A DNA stretch of 64,000 nucleotides from Mesorhizobium loti (GTDB lineage: Bacteria > Pseudomonadota > Alphaproteobacteria > Rhizobiales > Rhizobiaceae). The notes beneath the pieces were generated by a model. It was not told where the DNA came from, ran no database searches, and was given only the letters and a program-made list of their open reading frames with translations. Shown piece after piece: positions 14,782-23,738 of the stretch. A program made the translations under genes and the position numbers. The stretch spans positions 1 to 64,000 of the forward strand of contig NZ_QGGH01000006.1 in NCBI RefSeq assembly GCF_003148495.1. The letters are read 5' to 3'. The stretch's first letter is position 1, and every line of letters starts with the position of its first letter.

Positions 14782-15567
14782 TTACGCCGTCTGCGCCGTG
14801 CGCATCGCTTCGACGCGGATGTCCTCGGTCAGCCGTGCCTTCAGCGCCGAGAATTCCGGGCTGGTCTTCAGCGTGTAGTGGCGCGGGTGCGGCAGGTCGA
14901 CGGCGACATCCGACTTGATGCGGCCGGGCCGCGCCGTCATCACGATCACGCGCGAGGCCATGAAGATGGCTTCCTCGATGTCGTGAGTGACGAACAGCAC
15001 CGTCTTCTTGCGCCGTTCCCAGATACCGAGCAAAAGCTCCTGCATCAGACCGCGGGTCTGGTTGTCGAGCGCGCCGAATGGCTCGTCCAGCAAAAGGATC
15101 TCGGGATCGTTGGCCAGCGCCCGTGCGATCGCCGTACGCTGCTGCATGCCGCCGGAGAGCTGCTTCGGCCAGTGGTTTTCGAACCCCTTCAGCCCGACAA
15201 GGTCAACATAGGAAGCAACGATCCCGTCCCGCTCCTCTTCGGGCATGCCGCGTTCGCGCAGGCCGAAGGCGATGTTTTCGGCGACTGTCAGCCAGGGAAA
15301 CAGCGTGTAGGACTGGAAGACCATGCCGCGGTCCGGCCCCGGCCGGGTCACCGCCTTGCCGTCGAGCAGTACGCGGCCTTCGCTCGGCGCTTCCAAGCCG
15401 GCGACGATCCTGAGCAATGTCGACTTACCGCAGCCCGATGGTCCGAGGATGGTGATAAAGTCGTTGGCGGCGACTGCCAGGTCGATTGGCATCAAGGCCT
15501 TGACCGGTTCTCCGCCGCGCACGCCGGCGAAAGTGCGCGAGACGCCTTCGATGAGAAGCTTGCTCAC
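14782..15567 (-). CDS. ABC transporter ATPase (SsuB/TauB/NrtD type)
   Basis: A 261-residue ATPase with Walker A GPSGCGKST, the Q-loop, the signature LSGGMQQR and Walker B ILLLDEPFGALD, followed by the switch His in FVTHDIEEA. It energises the importer formed with the permease at 15564 and the binding protein at 16429. The start GTG at 15567 overlaps the permease TGA as GTGA and has GGAG upstream; another GTG at 15579 is possible. The subfamily imports nitrate, sulfonates, taurine or thiamine precursors; substrate specificity lies in the binding protein and is unclear. It is convergent with the GlxA regulator gene. Confidence 0.88.
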   Translation of the reverse strand: MSKLLIEGVSRTFAGVRGGEPVKALMPIDLAVAANDFITILGPSGCGKSTLLRIVAGLEAPSEGRVLLDGKAVTRPGPDRGMVFQSYTLFPWLTVAENIAFGLRERGMPEEERDGIVASYVDLVGLKGFENHWPKQLSGGMQQRTAIARALANDPEILLLDEPFGALDNQTRGLMQELLLGIWERRKKTVLFVTHDIEEAIFMASRVIVMTARPGRIKSDVAVDLPHPRHYTLKTSPEFSALKARLTEDIRVEAMRTAQTA

Positions 15568-16337
15568 GCCAGGCTCCACGGAAAGAGCCAGCGGTTGAAG
15601 GCCTTGAAGGCGAAATCGGACAACAGCCCGATCAGCCCGATGACGATGATGCCGAAGATGATCTGTCCCGTCGCCAGCCGCGACTGGCTGTTGATGATCA
15701 TGTAGCCGATGCCGGATGACGAGCCGATCAGCTCGGCGACGATGACATAGGTCCAGGCCCAGCCGAGCACCAGACGCAGCGTCTCGGCGATCTCGGGCGC
15801 ATTGGCCGGCATGATCACCCGTCTGACGATGCCGTTGTTGGTGGAGCCCAGCGTATAGGCAGCCTCGACCAGGTCGCGTCTTGTACTGCCGACCTTGACC
15901 GCGATGATCAGGATGATCTGGAACACCGAGCCGACGAAGATGACGAGCAGCTTCTCCAGCTCACCGATACCGGCCCACAAGATGAGCAGCGGAATGAAGG
16001 CCGAGGCCGGAAGATAGCGGGCGAAGGAGACGAATGGCTCCAGAAACGCCTCCACCGGCTTCCAGGCGCCCATCGCGATGCCGATCGGCACCGCGACAAC
16101 CGACGCCAGCAGGAACCCGCCGAAAACCCGCCAGATGGTGATCAATATGTCGAGCCAGAAACGGTCCTCGACCAGCAGTCGCCAGCCGTCCCGCAGCATC
16201 GACAGCGGATCGGCGAGGAAGATGCGGTTGACGTGGCCGCCAAGCGTGATCCACGCCCAGAAGGCGACGAACAGCACGAAGAAGGAAATGCCGAGCACGG
16301 TCCGGATGCCCGGCGGTACTGGCTGCAAGGGGCGCAT
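15564..16337 (-). CDS. ABC transporter permease (NMT1/SsuC family)
   Basis: A 257-residue inner-membrane permease with six or so hydrophobic segments. The EAA loop appears as EAAYTLGSTNNGIVRRVIMPANAP, the ATPase contact site. The ATG at 16337 follows GGGGAC; a TTG eight codons earlier is also open. It is the middle gene of a three-gene importer operon, running from the binding protein at 17379 to the ATPase. The gap to the binding-protein gene is about 90 nt and holds a GC-rich palindrome near 16383-16406 (AAGGCGGCGGCGCC followed by GGCGCCGCCGC), which may trim or stabilise the mRNA so that more binding protein than permease is made. Confidence 0.88.
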   Translation of the reverse strand: MRPLQPVPPGIRTVLGISFFVLFVAFWAWITLGGHVNRIFLADPLSMLRDGWRLLVEDRFWLDILITIWRVFGGFLLASVVAVPIGIAMGAWKPVEAFLEPFVSFARYLPASAFIPLLILWAGIGELEKLLVIFVGSVFQIILIIAVKVGSTRRDLVEAAYTLGSTNNGIVRRVIMPANAPEIAETLRLVLGWAWTYVIVAELIGSSSGIGYMIINSQSRLATGQIIFGIIVIGLIGLLSDFAFKAFNRWLFPWSLA

Positions 16338-16428
16338 CGTCAAATCGTCCCCATCTTTCAAATCGTCATTTGTCCAGGAGAAGGCGGCGGCGCCAGGCGC
16401 CGCCGCATGATGGTCAAAGGCCGGACTG

Positions 16429-17379
16429 TCAGTTCGACACCGCGCTGGTGTCGGCCAGCGTGGTGACGTCGGGCGCTTCCTTGATCAGTCCCATCTGCAG
16501 CAGCAGCTCGCCGGCGGTCTTGGAAAAATCCTGGAATTCCTTGGTGAAGAACTGCTTGTTCTCCGCCTTGTCGGCCCATTTCAGGTACTTCGCCGAATCC
16601 TCGAACTCCTTGGCAGACTGCTTCACGTCGGCGCCCATGATCTCATAGGATTTCTGCGGATCGCTCTTGATCAGGTCGAGCGCGTCGAAATAGCTGTCGG
16701 CCAGCGCCTTGGCGGCATCCGGATTGGCCTTGAGGAATTCGGGCGTGCAGCCGACCGTGTCGAGCACCATCGGATAGTCGAGCGTCGTCGCCAGGATATG
16801 GCCCTGGTCGGACTTGTCGCGCACCGCCGAGATGAACGGCTCATAGGTGACGGCGGCATCATTCTGCCCGGCGAGGAAGGCCTGCGCCGCCGCGTCCGGC
16901 TCCAGATTGACGACGGTGACGTCCTTGGTCGACATGCCGGCCTTGTTCAGCACCCAGGCGAGCATGAAATAGGGCGACGTGCCCGGTGCCGAGGACGCGA
17001 CATTCTTGCCCTTGAGATCGGCGACGGTCTTGATGTCGTTGCGGGCGACGATGCCGTCGGCGCCATAGGATTTGTCAAGCTGGAAGATCTGCTTGGTGGT
17101 GACGCCACTGGCGTTCCACACCAGCCAGGTCTCGACCGTGGTGGCCGCGCATTGCAGGTCGCCGCTGGCGATGGCGAGCGGCCGGCTCGCCTGCGGCACC
17201 TTCTTCAAGGTCACGTCGAGGCCGTGCTTCTCGAAGATGCCCGCCTGCTTGGCAAGCGTCAGCGGCGCGAAGCCGGTCCAGCCGCTGATGCCGATGGTGA
17301 CTGAAGTGGCGGCCATCGCCGGTGCGGACAAGCCGGCGGCAAGTGTCAATGTTGCAGCAAGAACGGCGATCCTGGTCAT
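16429..17379 (-). CDS. ABC transporter periplasmic substrate-binding protein (NMT1/SsuA-like)
   Basis: A 316-residue exported protein. The signal peptide MTRIAVLAATLTLAAGLSAPAMA ends at AMA, followed by TSVTIGISGWTGFAPLTLAK, the usual first strand of NMT1/taurine-type binding proteins. GKNVASSAPGTSPYFMLAWV and FLAGQNDAAVTYEP are the domain-hinge regions. It captures a small, probably anionic or N-containing ligand for the adjacent permease and ATPase. It is the first gene of the operon, with ATG at 17379 and a run of GGGGAA upstream. No regulator gene is adjacent except the GlxA gene at the far end of the operon. Confidence 0.88.
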   Translation of the reverse strand: MTRIAVLAATLTLAAGLSAPAMAATSVTIGISGWTGFAPLTLAKQAGIFEKHGLDVTLKKVPQASRPLAIASGDLQCAATTVETWLVWNASGVTTKQIFQLDKSYGADGIVARNDIKTVADLKGKNVASSAPGTSPYFMLAWVLNKAGMSTKDVTVVNLEPDAAAQAFLAGQNDAAVTYEPFISAVRDKSDQGHILATTLDYPMVLDTVGCTPEFLKANPDAAKALADSYFDALDLIKSDPQKSYEIMGADVKQSAKEFEDSAKYLKWADKAENKQFFTKEFQDFSKTAGELLLQMGLIKEAPDVTTLADTSAVSN

Positions 17380-17544
17380 GTCAGTTCCCCTTTTGTTTTC
17401 GCTGAGGAAATTGTCTCACAGACGCCAGTCAGCTTGTCAATGAACAGCTTGGTGAGGCACCCGGCCGGCACGGCCGGTGAAGGCAGCTCGATCGGCGGCC
17501 CGTCCCGAAAACGGGTGCGTGCTGTCAGAAACCCAACATGGCCT

Positions 17545-17889
17545 TCAGTAGTCGTTGCAATAGCACTCCGCCGAAGAGATGCGGTCGTTCCAGTCGCTGC
17601 CACCAAAATCGCGGATCCTGCGCCTGATCTCGATGGAACGGCCGCCCATCCGGGAGTCCTCATAGGCAACGAGCGTGCAGCCGCGGCGCACGATCACCGA
17701 CGACACACGGTCGTTCCAGAACTGGCCGCCACGAAAGTTTACGGAATCGTCAGGCCCCATACCGATGGACCGCCCGCGAAAATTCGCGTGCTCGAACATC
17801 ATGCAGGCGGGCTCGTCATTGTATTGGGCGCTGGCGACGTCGGCAAAAAGCACGGACGCGACAGCAGTCAAGATGGCTAGACGTTTCAT
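17545..17889 (-). CDS. Exported beta/gamma-crystallin-fold protein (peptidase inhibitor I36 type)
   Basis: A 114-residue secreted protein. The signal peptide MKRLAILTAVASVLFADVASA is followed by two Greek-key motifs: CMMFEHANFRGRSIGMG...NFRGGQFWNDRVSSVIV and CTLVAYEDSRMGGRSIEIRR...DWNDRISSAECY. The repeated F/Y-x-x-x-x-x-G and WNDRISS elements mark the beta/gamma-crystallin superfamily, including the Streptomyces inhibitor I36 family. The N/D-x-x-S/S segments may bind calcium (inference). Cysteines at C29, the middle strand and the C-terminus could form disulphides. The ATG at 17889 is chosen by the signal peptide. It is probably a periplasmic structural or inhibitor protein; the role is unknown. 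Confidence 0.8.
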   Translation of the reverse strand: MKRLAILTAVASVLFADVASAQYNDEPACMMFEHANFRGRSIGMGPDDSVNFRGGQFWNDRVSSVIVRRGCTLVAYEDSRMGGRSIEIRRRIRDFGGSDWNDRISSAECYCNDY

Positions 17890-17971
17890 CTGATGTTTCC
17901 TCGGTTTTGACCGCGGCCCCCTCCGGTTGGATAGCGCGGTCCGGCCCTTTTGCCAATGCTTCGGCCGCCTA

Positions 17972-18076
17972 ATGCATGTCGCCCAAAAGTGGCCCCGGTT
18001 TTGGGAGAACGACATGCATAAAAACAAAGAGCTAAAGCGCGTCGCCTGAATCCGTTCAAACGTGACGCGCTTTAGC
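17972..18076. repeat. Rhizobial bipartite palindromic intergenic repeat
   Basis: Two hairpins in tandem. The first has arms ATGCATGTCG / CGACATGCAT (17972-17981 and 18010-18019) with an inner CCCAAAA / TTTTGGG. The second has arms GCTAAAGCGCGTC / GACGCGCTTTAGC (18031-18043 and 18064-18076). I recognise this as a recurrent element of Rhizobiales genomes. Its right end supplies the TAA stop of the DUF1194 gene. Confidence 0.8.
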
Positions 18077-18920
18077 GGCTGTCGAACATCCAGCTGCGGT
18101 TGCGCCACATTTTCTCGCCGACCAGGCAGTCGGTGGCGGGCCTGTCCTGCGCCAATACAACTGGCGGATGCGCGGCTTCTTCCGCCGCCCATTGCGGCGA
18201 GGCCGGACCGGCGAGTTCCAGCACCAGCTTGCGGCGGATGGCTTCGGGAAACTGCGTCCAATCGTTGACCGGGATCATGAAGGCTCCCGGACCACCAATG
18301 ACGCAGTCGCTGTAGTAGCGATCGAGATTATTGACGTCGTAGGCGCCGGAAAAACCGCCTCGGGTCATCAGCGGCAGACCGTTGATGACGATGCCTTGCT
18401 TGATCAGCCCATCGCGGGTGAGGTTGACCGGCGCGCCCTGGTTGTTGGGACCGTCGCCCGAAATGTCGATGACCCGCTTCGTTCCCTGGTAGCCGCTTTC
18501 GGCGAACAGGTCGTTGCCGAACTCGAGCGCGCCGGAGATCGAGGTGCGTCGCGCGCTGTTGGGCGGCTGCGCGGACAATTGCGCAACCACGCGCTCCGCA
18601 TCGGTGCGGCTGGCGATCACCGTCCACGGCACAATGACACGCTGCCAGGTGGTGCCGGCCCATTCGACATAGGTGACGGCGATCTTGCCATGGGCGCCAT
18701 CGGCAATGGCCTGCAGCACATTGTCGTGCGTCAAGGCGGCTGCGTAGCCGTGACGCTGGATCTCGAGCTCCTCCGGCGACATCGACAGCGAAACGTCGAC
18801 GGCCAGCACCAACTCGACATCGACAGGCTCATCCGCGAGGGACACTGGCGCCAGCCAGAGCGTCAGCGCGAACGCGGCGCAGCCTGAAAGGAAATGTCTT
18901 GCGCACACAAAAGCAGACAT
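18072..18920 (-). CDS. DUF1194 von Willebrand factor A-type exported protein
   Basis: A 282-residue protein with an N-terminal signal sequence (hydrophobic residues 10-28, ending LADE) and a VWA-like domain starting at VELVLAVDVSLSM, whose Asp42, Ser44 and Ser46 form a DxSxS MIDAS metal site. KRVIDISGDGPNNQG gives the second MIDAS strand. DUF1194 is a family of secreted VWA proteins of unknown function. The gene's last codons and stop lie within the palindromic repeat at 17972-18076, so the C-terminus may have been reset when the element inserted. It appears monocistronic. Confidence 0.85.
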   Translation of the reverse strand: MSAFVCARHFLSGCAAFALTLWLAPVSLADEPVDVELVLAVDVSLSMSPEELEIQRHGYAAALTHDNVLQAIADGAHGKIAVTYVEWAGTTWQRVIVPWTVIASRTDAERVVAQLSAQPPNSARRTSISGALEFGNDLFAESGYQGTKRVIDISGDGPNNQGAPVNLTRDGLIKQGIVINGLPLMTRGGFSGAYDVNNLDRYYSDCVIGGPGAFMIPVNDWTQFPEAIRRKLVLELAGPASPQWAAEEAAHPPVVLAQDRPATDCLVGEKMWRNRSWMFDSR

Positions 18921-18951
18921 GCCGCAAGGGTAGGCGAAAACAGCGTGTTTA

Positions 18952-18984
18952 AAAAGAGAAAAGCCCGGCCGATGCCAGGCTTTT
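18952..18984 (-). terminator. Rho-independent terminator after the 19013-21574 gene
   Basis: The arms AAAAGCC / GGCTTTT (18959-18965 and 18978-18984) form a hairpin. On the minus strand it is followed by CTTTTCTCTTTTT, 30 nt past the stop of the FAD-GcvT gene. Confidence 0.7.
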
Positions 18985-19012
18985 GCTTCGTGCCTTTTGC
19001 GCTTGCGAGCAC

Positions 19013-21574
19013 TCAGCTGCGCGGCTTCAAATTCTCCGGATCATAGAGCGGCTTGTAGCCGACAGCGGCCACTTCGACGGGATAGGTTTCGCCAAAATAC
19101 TCGATGGTGAGCTTGCGGCCTTCCTGCGCGTACGCCCACGGCAGATAGGCAAGGCCGATGTTCTTGCCGATGGTCGGGCCGTACGCCATCGATGTGGTGA
19201 AGGACCGGCGGCCGAGTTCGTCGACCAGCGTATCGCCGGTCTTCGGGTCCATCACCGGCATGGTACCGACGGGATAACGGGCAACGCCTTTTGAATCGAC
19301 GTTTTCGGTCATCACCAGCGTACACAGCATGGCCGGCTGGTGCTCGCGGGCACGGAACTCGACATGCCTGGCCTTGCCGCAAAAGTCGTTCTCTTTGACC
19401 TTCGGACGGGCGAGATCCGCTTCGAGCAGATTGTACTCGGTCAAAAGGTCGGCGTTCTGCAGCCGCAGGCTCTTTTCCATGCGGCGCGTGTTGGCATAGG
19501 TCTCGACGCCGAAGGGCATGACGCCGGTCGAGCGCAAGGCATCCCAGACGGCTAGGCCGTCCTCGTAGCGCATGTGCAGCTCCCAGCCCTGCTCGCCGAC
19601 ATAGGAGATGCGGAAAGCGGTGACGTCCTTGCCGCCGATCCTGACCGGCTTGATCGCCGCGAACGGGAAGTTCTCGAGCGAAAGACCGTCCGGATTCTCG
19701 ACCACCTTCTGCAAGGTCGCTCGGGCGTTCGGCCCCCAGATGCCGACGGTGACATACTTCTCGGTCACGTCGGTGATGGTGACATCAAAACCTTTGTCCT
19801 GCGCCGTGCGGCGCATGTACTGGAAGTCGCGTGGGCCGGCGTCCGCCCCGTCGATCAAACGACAGCGGTCGGCCATGCGGATGACGGTAAAGTCGGCGCG
19901 CACCATGCCTTCCTCGTCGAGGAAGTGGGTGTAGATGCCCTTGCCGATGTTGTTGTCGCCGCCGATCTTGGCCGCGCACAGCCATTCCAGCAGCGCGACA
20001 TGGTCGGGACCTTCGATGTCGTACATGGCGAAATGCGACAGGTTGACGATGCCGCAATCCTCGCTCATGGCGAGATGTTCGGCATTGGAGACGCGCCAGA
20101 AATGGCGGTTGTCCCACTCGTTCTCACGCGCGGGCACCCGGTTGCCGTATTTCTCCAAGAGGTGCTCGTTGGCGGCGTAGCCATGGGCACGCTCCCAGCC
20201 GCCCAGCTCCATGAAATAGCCGCCGAGTTCCTTCTCGCGCTCCCAGAACGGCGAGCGCCGGATGTTGCGGGCTTTGGAGAAGGGTTCGCGCGGATGCACC
20301 GCCGGATTGTAGACCTTCATCGCCGTCTCGGTGCAGCGGTCCCAGATGAACTGCTCCTTCGTCTGGTGCGGATAGAAGCGCGCATAGTCGATGGCGTGAT
20401 GATCGATCGCGGTGCGGCCGTCGGTCATCCAGTCGGCGATGAGCTTGCCCATGCCCGGGCCATCCTTGACCCAGATGGCGACGGCATACCACAGGCCTCG
20501 CACCTTCTGGCTTTCGCCCATCGACGGGCCGCCGTCGGCCGTCACCTGCAGCAAGCCGTTGAAGGAATGGCTTTCATTATAGCCGAGTTCGCCGAGGATC
20601 GGCGTCAGTTCCATGGCACGTTCGAGCGGCGCCAGGATCTGCTCCATGTCGAGATCGCGCTGCGAAGGCGAAAGCCGCGCCTGGTCCTTCTCCAAGAGGT
20701 CGCGCGGATGGCAAAGGCGCGGATTGGTCTCTTCATAATAACCCCATTCGATCTGCCCGCCCTCGGCGGTCTTGGGGTCGCCTGTGTCGCGCATATAGGC
20801 CGAGTTGCCCTGGTCGCGCAGCAGCGGCCAGCCGATCTCCTTGCCGGTGCCGGCGAACTCATTGTAGGGGCCAAAGAAGGTCAGCGGATGGTCGATCGGC
20901 ATGACCGGCAGGTCTTCGCCGACCATCTCCGCGATCAGCCGGCCCCAAATGCCGGCGCAGACGACGACATAGTCTGCCTCGATGGTGCCGCGATCGGTCA
21001 CCACGCCGGTGATACGGCCGTCCTTGACGACGAGCGACCTGGCCGATGTGTTGGCGAAGGATTTGAGCTTGCCCGAGGCTTCCGCCTGGTCGACCAGCTT
21101 GCCGGCGACGGTCTGCGAGCGCGGAATGACGAGACCAGCATCGGGATCCCACAGGCCGCCCTGCACCATCGTTTCTTCGATCAGCGGAAATTTTTCCTTG
21201 ATCTCTGCCGGTTCGATCAGCCGGGCGCGCGTGCCAAACGCCTTGGCCGAGGCGATCTTGCGCTTGATCTCCTCCATGCGGCTGTCATCGCCGACGCGCG
21301 CGACCTCGAGACCGCCGATGCGCGCGTAGTGGCCCAGCTTCTCGTAGAAATCGATGGAGTACAGCGTCGTCCAGCACGACAGGAAATCGTGGCTGGTCGT
21401 GTAGCAGAAGTCGGAGGCGTGCGCCGTCGAGCCGATATCGGTCGGGATGCCGGATTTGTCGATGCCGACGATATCATCCCAGCCGCGTTCGATCAGGTGA
21501 TGGGCGATCGATGCGCCGACGATACCGCCCAGGCCGACGATGACGACCTTCGCCTTTTTCGGAAACTCTGCCAT
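19013..21574 (-). CDS. FAD-dependent GcvT-family dehydrogenase (dimethylglycine/sarcosine type), divergent FAD site
   Basis: An 853-residue two-part enzyme. Residues 8-40 hold an FAD Rossmann site (VVIVGLGGIVGASIAHHLIE); the DAO-like oxidase domain runs to about 420, then an FAO middle domain and a folate-binding GcvT domain (DCGIVNLSHFAMYDIEGPD onward). Relatives oxidise N-methyl amines and pass the C1 unit to THF. In DMGDH the FAD is held by the His of a WHAAG motif; here the equivalent reads STAHASDFCY, keeping His but losing Trp and Gly, so cofactor attachment or substrate may differ. ATG 21574 is favoured over an upstream TTG by the GGAG before it. A TGTCGCAAA site lies in the promoter, and a terminator follows. 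Confidence 0.85.
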   Translation of the reverse strand: MAEFPKKAKVVIVGLGGIVGASIAHHLIERGWDDIVGIDKSGIPTDIGSTAHASDFCYTTSHDFLSCWTTLYSIDFYEKLGHYARIGGLEVARVGDDSRMEEIKRKIASAKAFGTRARLIEPAEIKEKFPLIEETMVQGGLWDPDAGLVIPRSQTVAGKLVDQAEASGKLKSFANTSARSLVVKDGRITGVVTDRGTIEADYVVVCAGIWGRLIAEMVGEDLPVMPIDHPLTFFGPYNEFAGTGKEIGWPLLRDQGNSAYMRDTGDPKTAEGGQIEWGYYEETNPRLCHPRDLLEKDQARLSPSQRDLDMEQILAPLERAMELTPILGELGYNESHSFNGLLQVTADGGPSMGESQKVRGLWYAVAIWVKDGPGMGKLIADWMTDGRTAIDHHAIDYARFYPHQTKEQFIWDRCTETAMKVYNPAVHPREPFSKARNIRRSPFWEREKELGGYFMELGGWERAHGYAANEHLLEKYGNRVPARENEWDNRHFWRVSNAEHLAMSEDCGIVNLSHFAMYDIEGPDHVALLEWLCAAKIGGDNNIGKGIYTHFLDEEGMVRADFTVIRMADRCRLIDGADAGPRDFQYMRRTAQDKGFDVTITDVTEKYVTVGIWGPNARATLQKVVENPDGLSLENFPFAAIKPVRIGGKDVTAFRISYVGEQGWELHMRYEDGLAVWDALRSTGVMPFGVETYANTRRMEKSLRLQNADLLTEYNLLEADLARPKVKENDFCGKARHVEFRAREHQPAMLCTLVMTENVDSKGVARYPVGTMPVMDPKTGDTLVDELGRRSFTTSMAYGPTIGKNIGLAYLPWAYAQEGRKLTIEYFGETYPVEVAAVGYKPLYDPENLKPRS

Positions 21575-21640
21575 TGCCCGCGACTCCAAAGTGATAAAGC
21601 GGGCGGACTATAGGGCGGAGCGGTGGCGCTGATGAAGCCT

Positions 21641-21660
21641 GTTTGCGACATTGGCAAAAA
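21641..21660 (-). promoter_or_regulatory. TGTCGCAAA motif upstream of the FAD-GcvT gene
   Basis: On the minus strand TTTTTGCCAATGTCGCAAAC covers 21641-21660, 67 nt before the ATG at 21574. The string ATGTCGCAAA is identical to one arm of the inverted repeat before the GlxA regulator gene (13647-13656). Confidence 0.45.
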
Positions 21661-21729
21661 GCCGAGCGACCAGACGGCCGAATGGTTCACACCGGGCGCC
21701 TTGTGCGGCTCTCTTTTCGCTGGATCAGC

Positions 21730-22488
21730 TCAGGCGAAGGCCCAGACGTCCTCGGCCTGGAAGCCGACCTGGTAGCCCGCCGTCTTCAGCTTGACCACGA
21801 CCTGGCCGATCTCCGGGGCGGGCAGCGCGCCGACCTCGACCTTGATCATGCCGGGGCGGTAGCGCTTGAGGTCGAGCTGTTCGAAGACGATCCAGTCGGC
21901 GCCCTCGCAATCGACGAGGAAGGCGTCGATATGGGTGATGCCGTTGCGATCGAGCAGCGTCTGCAGGGTCTCGGATGGCACCTCGATGTCCCTGAGATGT
22001 GGTGCGAACTTGTTGAAATTGGTGTCGGCCTCGCCCCAGGCATTCTTGCCCGACATCAGATTGGTGTCGGTGACCGACGAGCAGCCGATGAACTCGATCG
22101 GCAGCGTGCCGGCCTCGAGCGCGGCGGCATCGAAGGTATGGACGGTGATCGTGCCCTTGGCCTTTGTCACCGCCACCGGCTCGATGACGAAGCGGTCCGT
22201 GTCGGGATAATTGGCGCGCAGTCTCTTTTGGTTATACGGGATCGGCTCGACCAGCATGGCGCGTGCGCCAGCTATGCGGTGCAGCCACGGCGTCACATCG
22301 TCGAACAGCGCGCCGTCGCAGGCGCCGACATTGACCATCTGGAACGGTCGCCCTGCCCCACCAAAGCGCGCCTTCAGCGCCGCCTTGGCCAGGAACTTCG
22401 TGCCGCGCAGCGACGGGCCGCGATCGAGAACTCCCTTCGGAAGACCAAGCGACAGGGCAATGCGCGCCAGGCTGGATAGCGACCTCAT
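21730..22488 (-). CDS. FkbM-family methyltransferase
   Basis: A 252-residue SAM-dependent methyltransferase of the FkbM type. The SAM site begins FQMVNVGACDGALFDDVTPW, followed by AMLVEPIPYNQKRL and, at about residue 190, IDAFLVDCEGADWIVFEQLD, the FkbM signature strand. FkbM enzymes O-methylate sugars or polyketide-like alcohols. The ATG at 22488 overlaps the stop of the preceding membrane-protein gene as ATGA, so it is the last gene of the seven-gene cluster running from 29625. In context it may methylate a polyprenyl-linked sugar or its polymer (inference). Confidence 0.85.
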   Translation of the reverse strand: MRSLSSLARIALSLGLPKGVLDRGPSLRGTKFLAKAALKARFGGAGRPFQMVNVGACDGALFDDVTPWLHRIAGARAMLVEPIPYNQKRLRANYPDTDRFVIEPVAVTKAKGTITVHTFDAAALEAGTLPIEFIGCSSVTDTNLMSGKNAWGEADTNFNKFAPHLRDIEVPSETLQTLLDRNGITHIDAFLVDCEGADWIVFEQLDLKRYRPGMIKVEVGALPAPEIGQVVVKLKTAGYQVGFQAEDVWAFA

Positions 22489-23717
22489 GACTTGTCTCCG
22501 GGAATGATTTGCATGGCGGCGCGATTCTGGCCGCGAGCCACGGCTGCCCACAGCGCCATGAACGGCGTCGCCAGCAACAGGAATGGCGGGATCAGATGGG
22601 GGAAATAGATGCGGGTGTCGTGGATCGGGAAGACGGTGAACTTCGCCAGCGCACCGAGCACCAGTGCCGCAAACAGGATGCCGGCACGGCGATCGAGGCG
22701 GAAGCCGGCGCGGGCGGCGGCAAACCAGCCGGCCAGTGCCAGCACCGACACACCGACCCAGCTGTTCAGGCTGACGGCGCGCAGCAGCGAGGTGGCGAAG
22801 GCCCTGAGATAGGCGACCACCGAGAATGGCGGCTCGAACCCGTCCATATTGTAGTGCTGTTCGATGCTGGAGAACCACAGATGTGGCCACCAGCCGGGAT
22901 GATGGGCCCAGTGCGAAATGGCGAAATAGGCAACGAAGGAAGCGGCAAAACCGGCCAACGCACCCCATGCCCTCTGCCGGTACGCGACCAGCAGCACAGC
23001 AAACACAGCAAGGAAAACAATATTGTCCGGCCGCACCATGAAGGCGAGAAAGAGCAGGATCGCCGTCGCCACCTCGCGGCCGCGGACATAGGCGTAGAGC
23101 CCGCCAAGCAACAGCGCTGAAGTGAGCAGATCCGGCGTCGAGGCACGCGCCGCATCGCCGAAATCAGCCATGATCAGCACCGCGCCGACTAAAGGCGCCA
23201 AGGCCAGCGCCCCCTCGGAGCGCAGCCACATCAGGGCGATCGCGCCGAACAGCAGCACGGAAAACACCTGTAACAGGCGCATCGCCTCGACCGGCGACAT
23301 CACCGCGCTCATCGTCGACAGAATCTCGGCATAAAGGAACTTGATCCGGTACATCCCGAGCAGAGAACGGAAGTCGGCGGCATTCTCCGTCATGTGGCTG
23401 CGGAAGCCGCCGCCATCATCGGTCAGCGCCTTGTAGTCGCCCGCTGAAACGCCGGCTTTGACGGTGCTATAGGCATAGTCGTGCAGTGCCTGGGCATCGG
23501 GATAGGTGCCCTCCTCTGCTATGGCGAGATAGGGCAGCATGTCCCAGTTGGCATCTGGCATCACCCAGGCGGTGAACGCAGTAAAAAGAATGTAGAGCGA
23601 GAAGGCCGCCGCGCCGGCCGGTGCTGCCAGCCGCGCATAAGTCCCCTCGCCCCACGCCAGGCCGGCCCCGGTGAGCCGGTCGAGTGGGTTTTGGGGAGCG
23701 GGCGACCTGGTTAGCAT
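22485..23717 (-). CDS. Multi-pass membrane protein, possible GT-C glycosyltransferase
   Basis: A 410-residue protein with roughly nine to ten hydrophobic helices. After the first helix comes a periplasmic loop beginning MPDANWDMLPYLAIAEEG, with acidic residues in the place where GT-C transferases keep their DxD/ExD active site. Later segments HYNMDGFEPPF and HDTRIYFPHLIPPFLL are also loop-like. GT-C enzymes use polyprenyl-phosphate sugars as donors and work on the outer face of the inner membrane, which would fit the DprE1-like and UbiA genes upstream. No family is recognised with certainty. It is coupled to the FkbM gene by an ATGA overlap and lies 21 nt after the aminotransferase. Confidence 0.55.
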   Translation of the reverse strand: MLTRSPAPQNPLDRLTGAGLAWGEGTYARLAAPAGAAAFSLYILFTAFTAWVMPDANWDMLPYLAIAEEGTYPDAQALHDYAYSTVKAGVSAGDYKALTDDGGGFRSHMTENAADFRSLLGMYRIKFLYAEILSTMSAVMSPVEAMRLLQVFSVLLFGAIALMWLRSEGALALAPLVGAVLIMADFGDAARASTPDLLTSALLLGGLYAYVRGREVATAILLFLAFMVRPDNIVFLAVFAVLLVAYRQRAWGALAGFAASFVAYFAISHWAHHPGWWPHLWFSSIEQHYNMDGFEPPFSVVAYLRAFATSLLRAVSLNSWVGVSVLALAGWFAAARAGFRLDRRAGILFAALVLGALAKFTVFPIHDTRIYFPHLIPPFLLLATPFMALWAAVARGQNRAAMQIIPGDKS

Positions 23718-23738
23718 CGTTGCACTCAGCGAACTCGC

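Noticed and set aside
19574..21613. Long open frame (679 codons) antisense to the FAD-GcvT gene
   Set aside because: It mirrors a well-supported gene in high-GC DNA, is His/Arg/Ala-rich without domain motifs and has no ribosome site.
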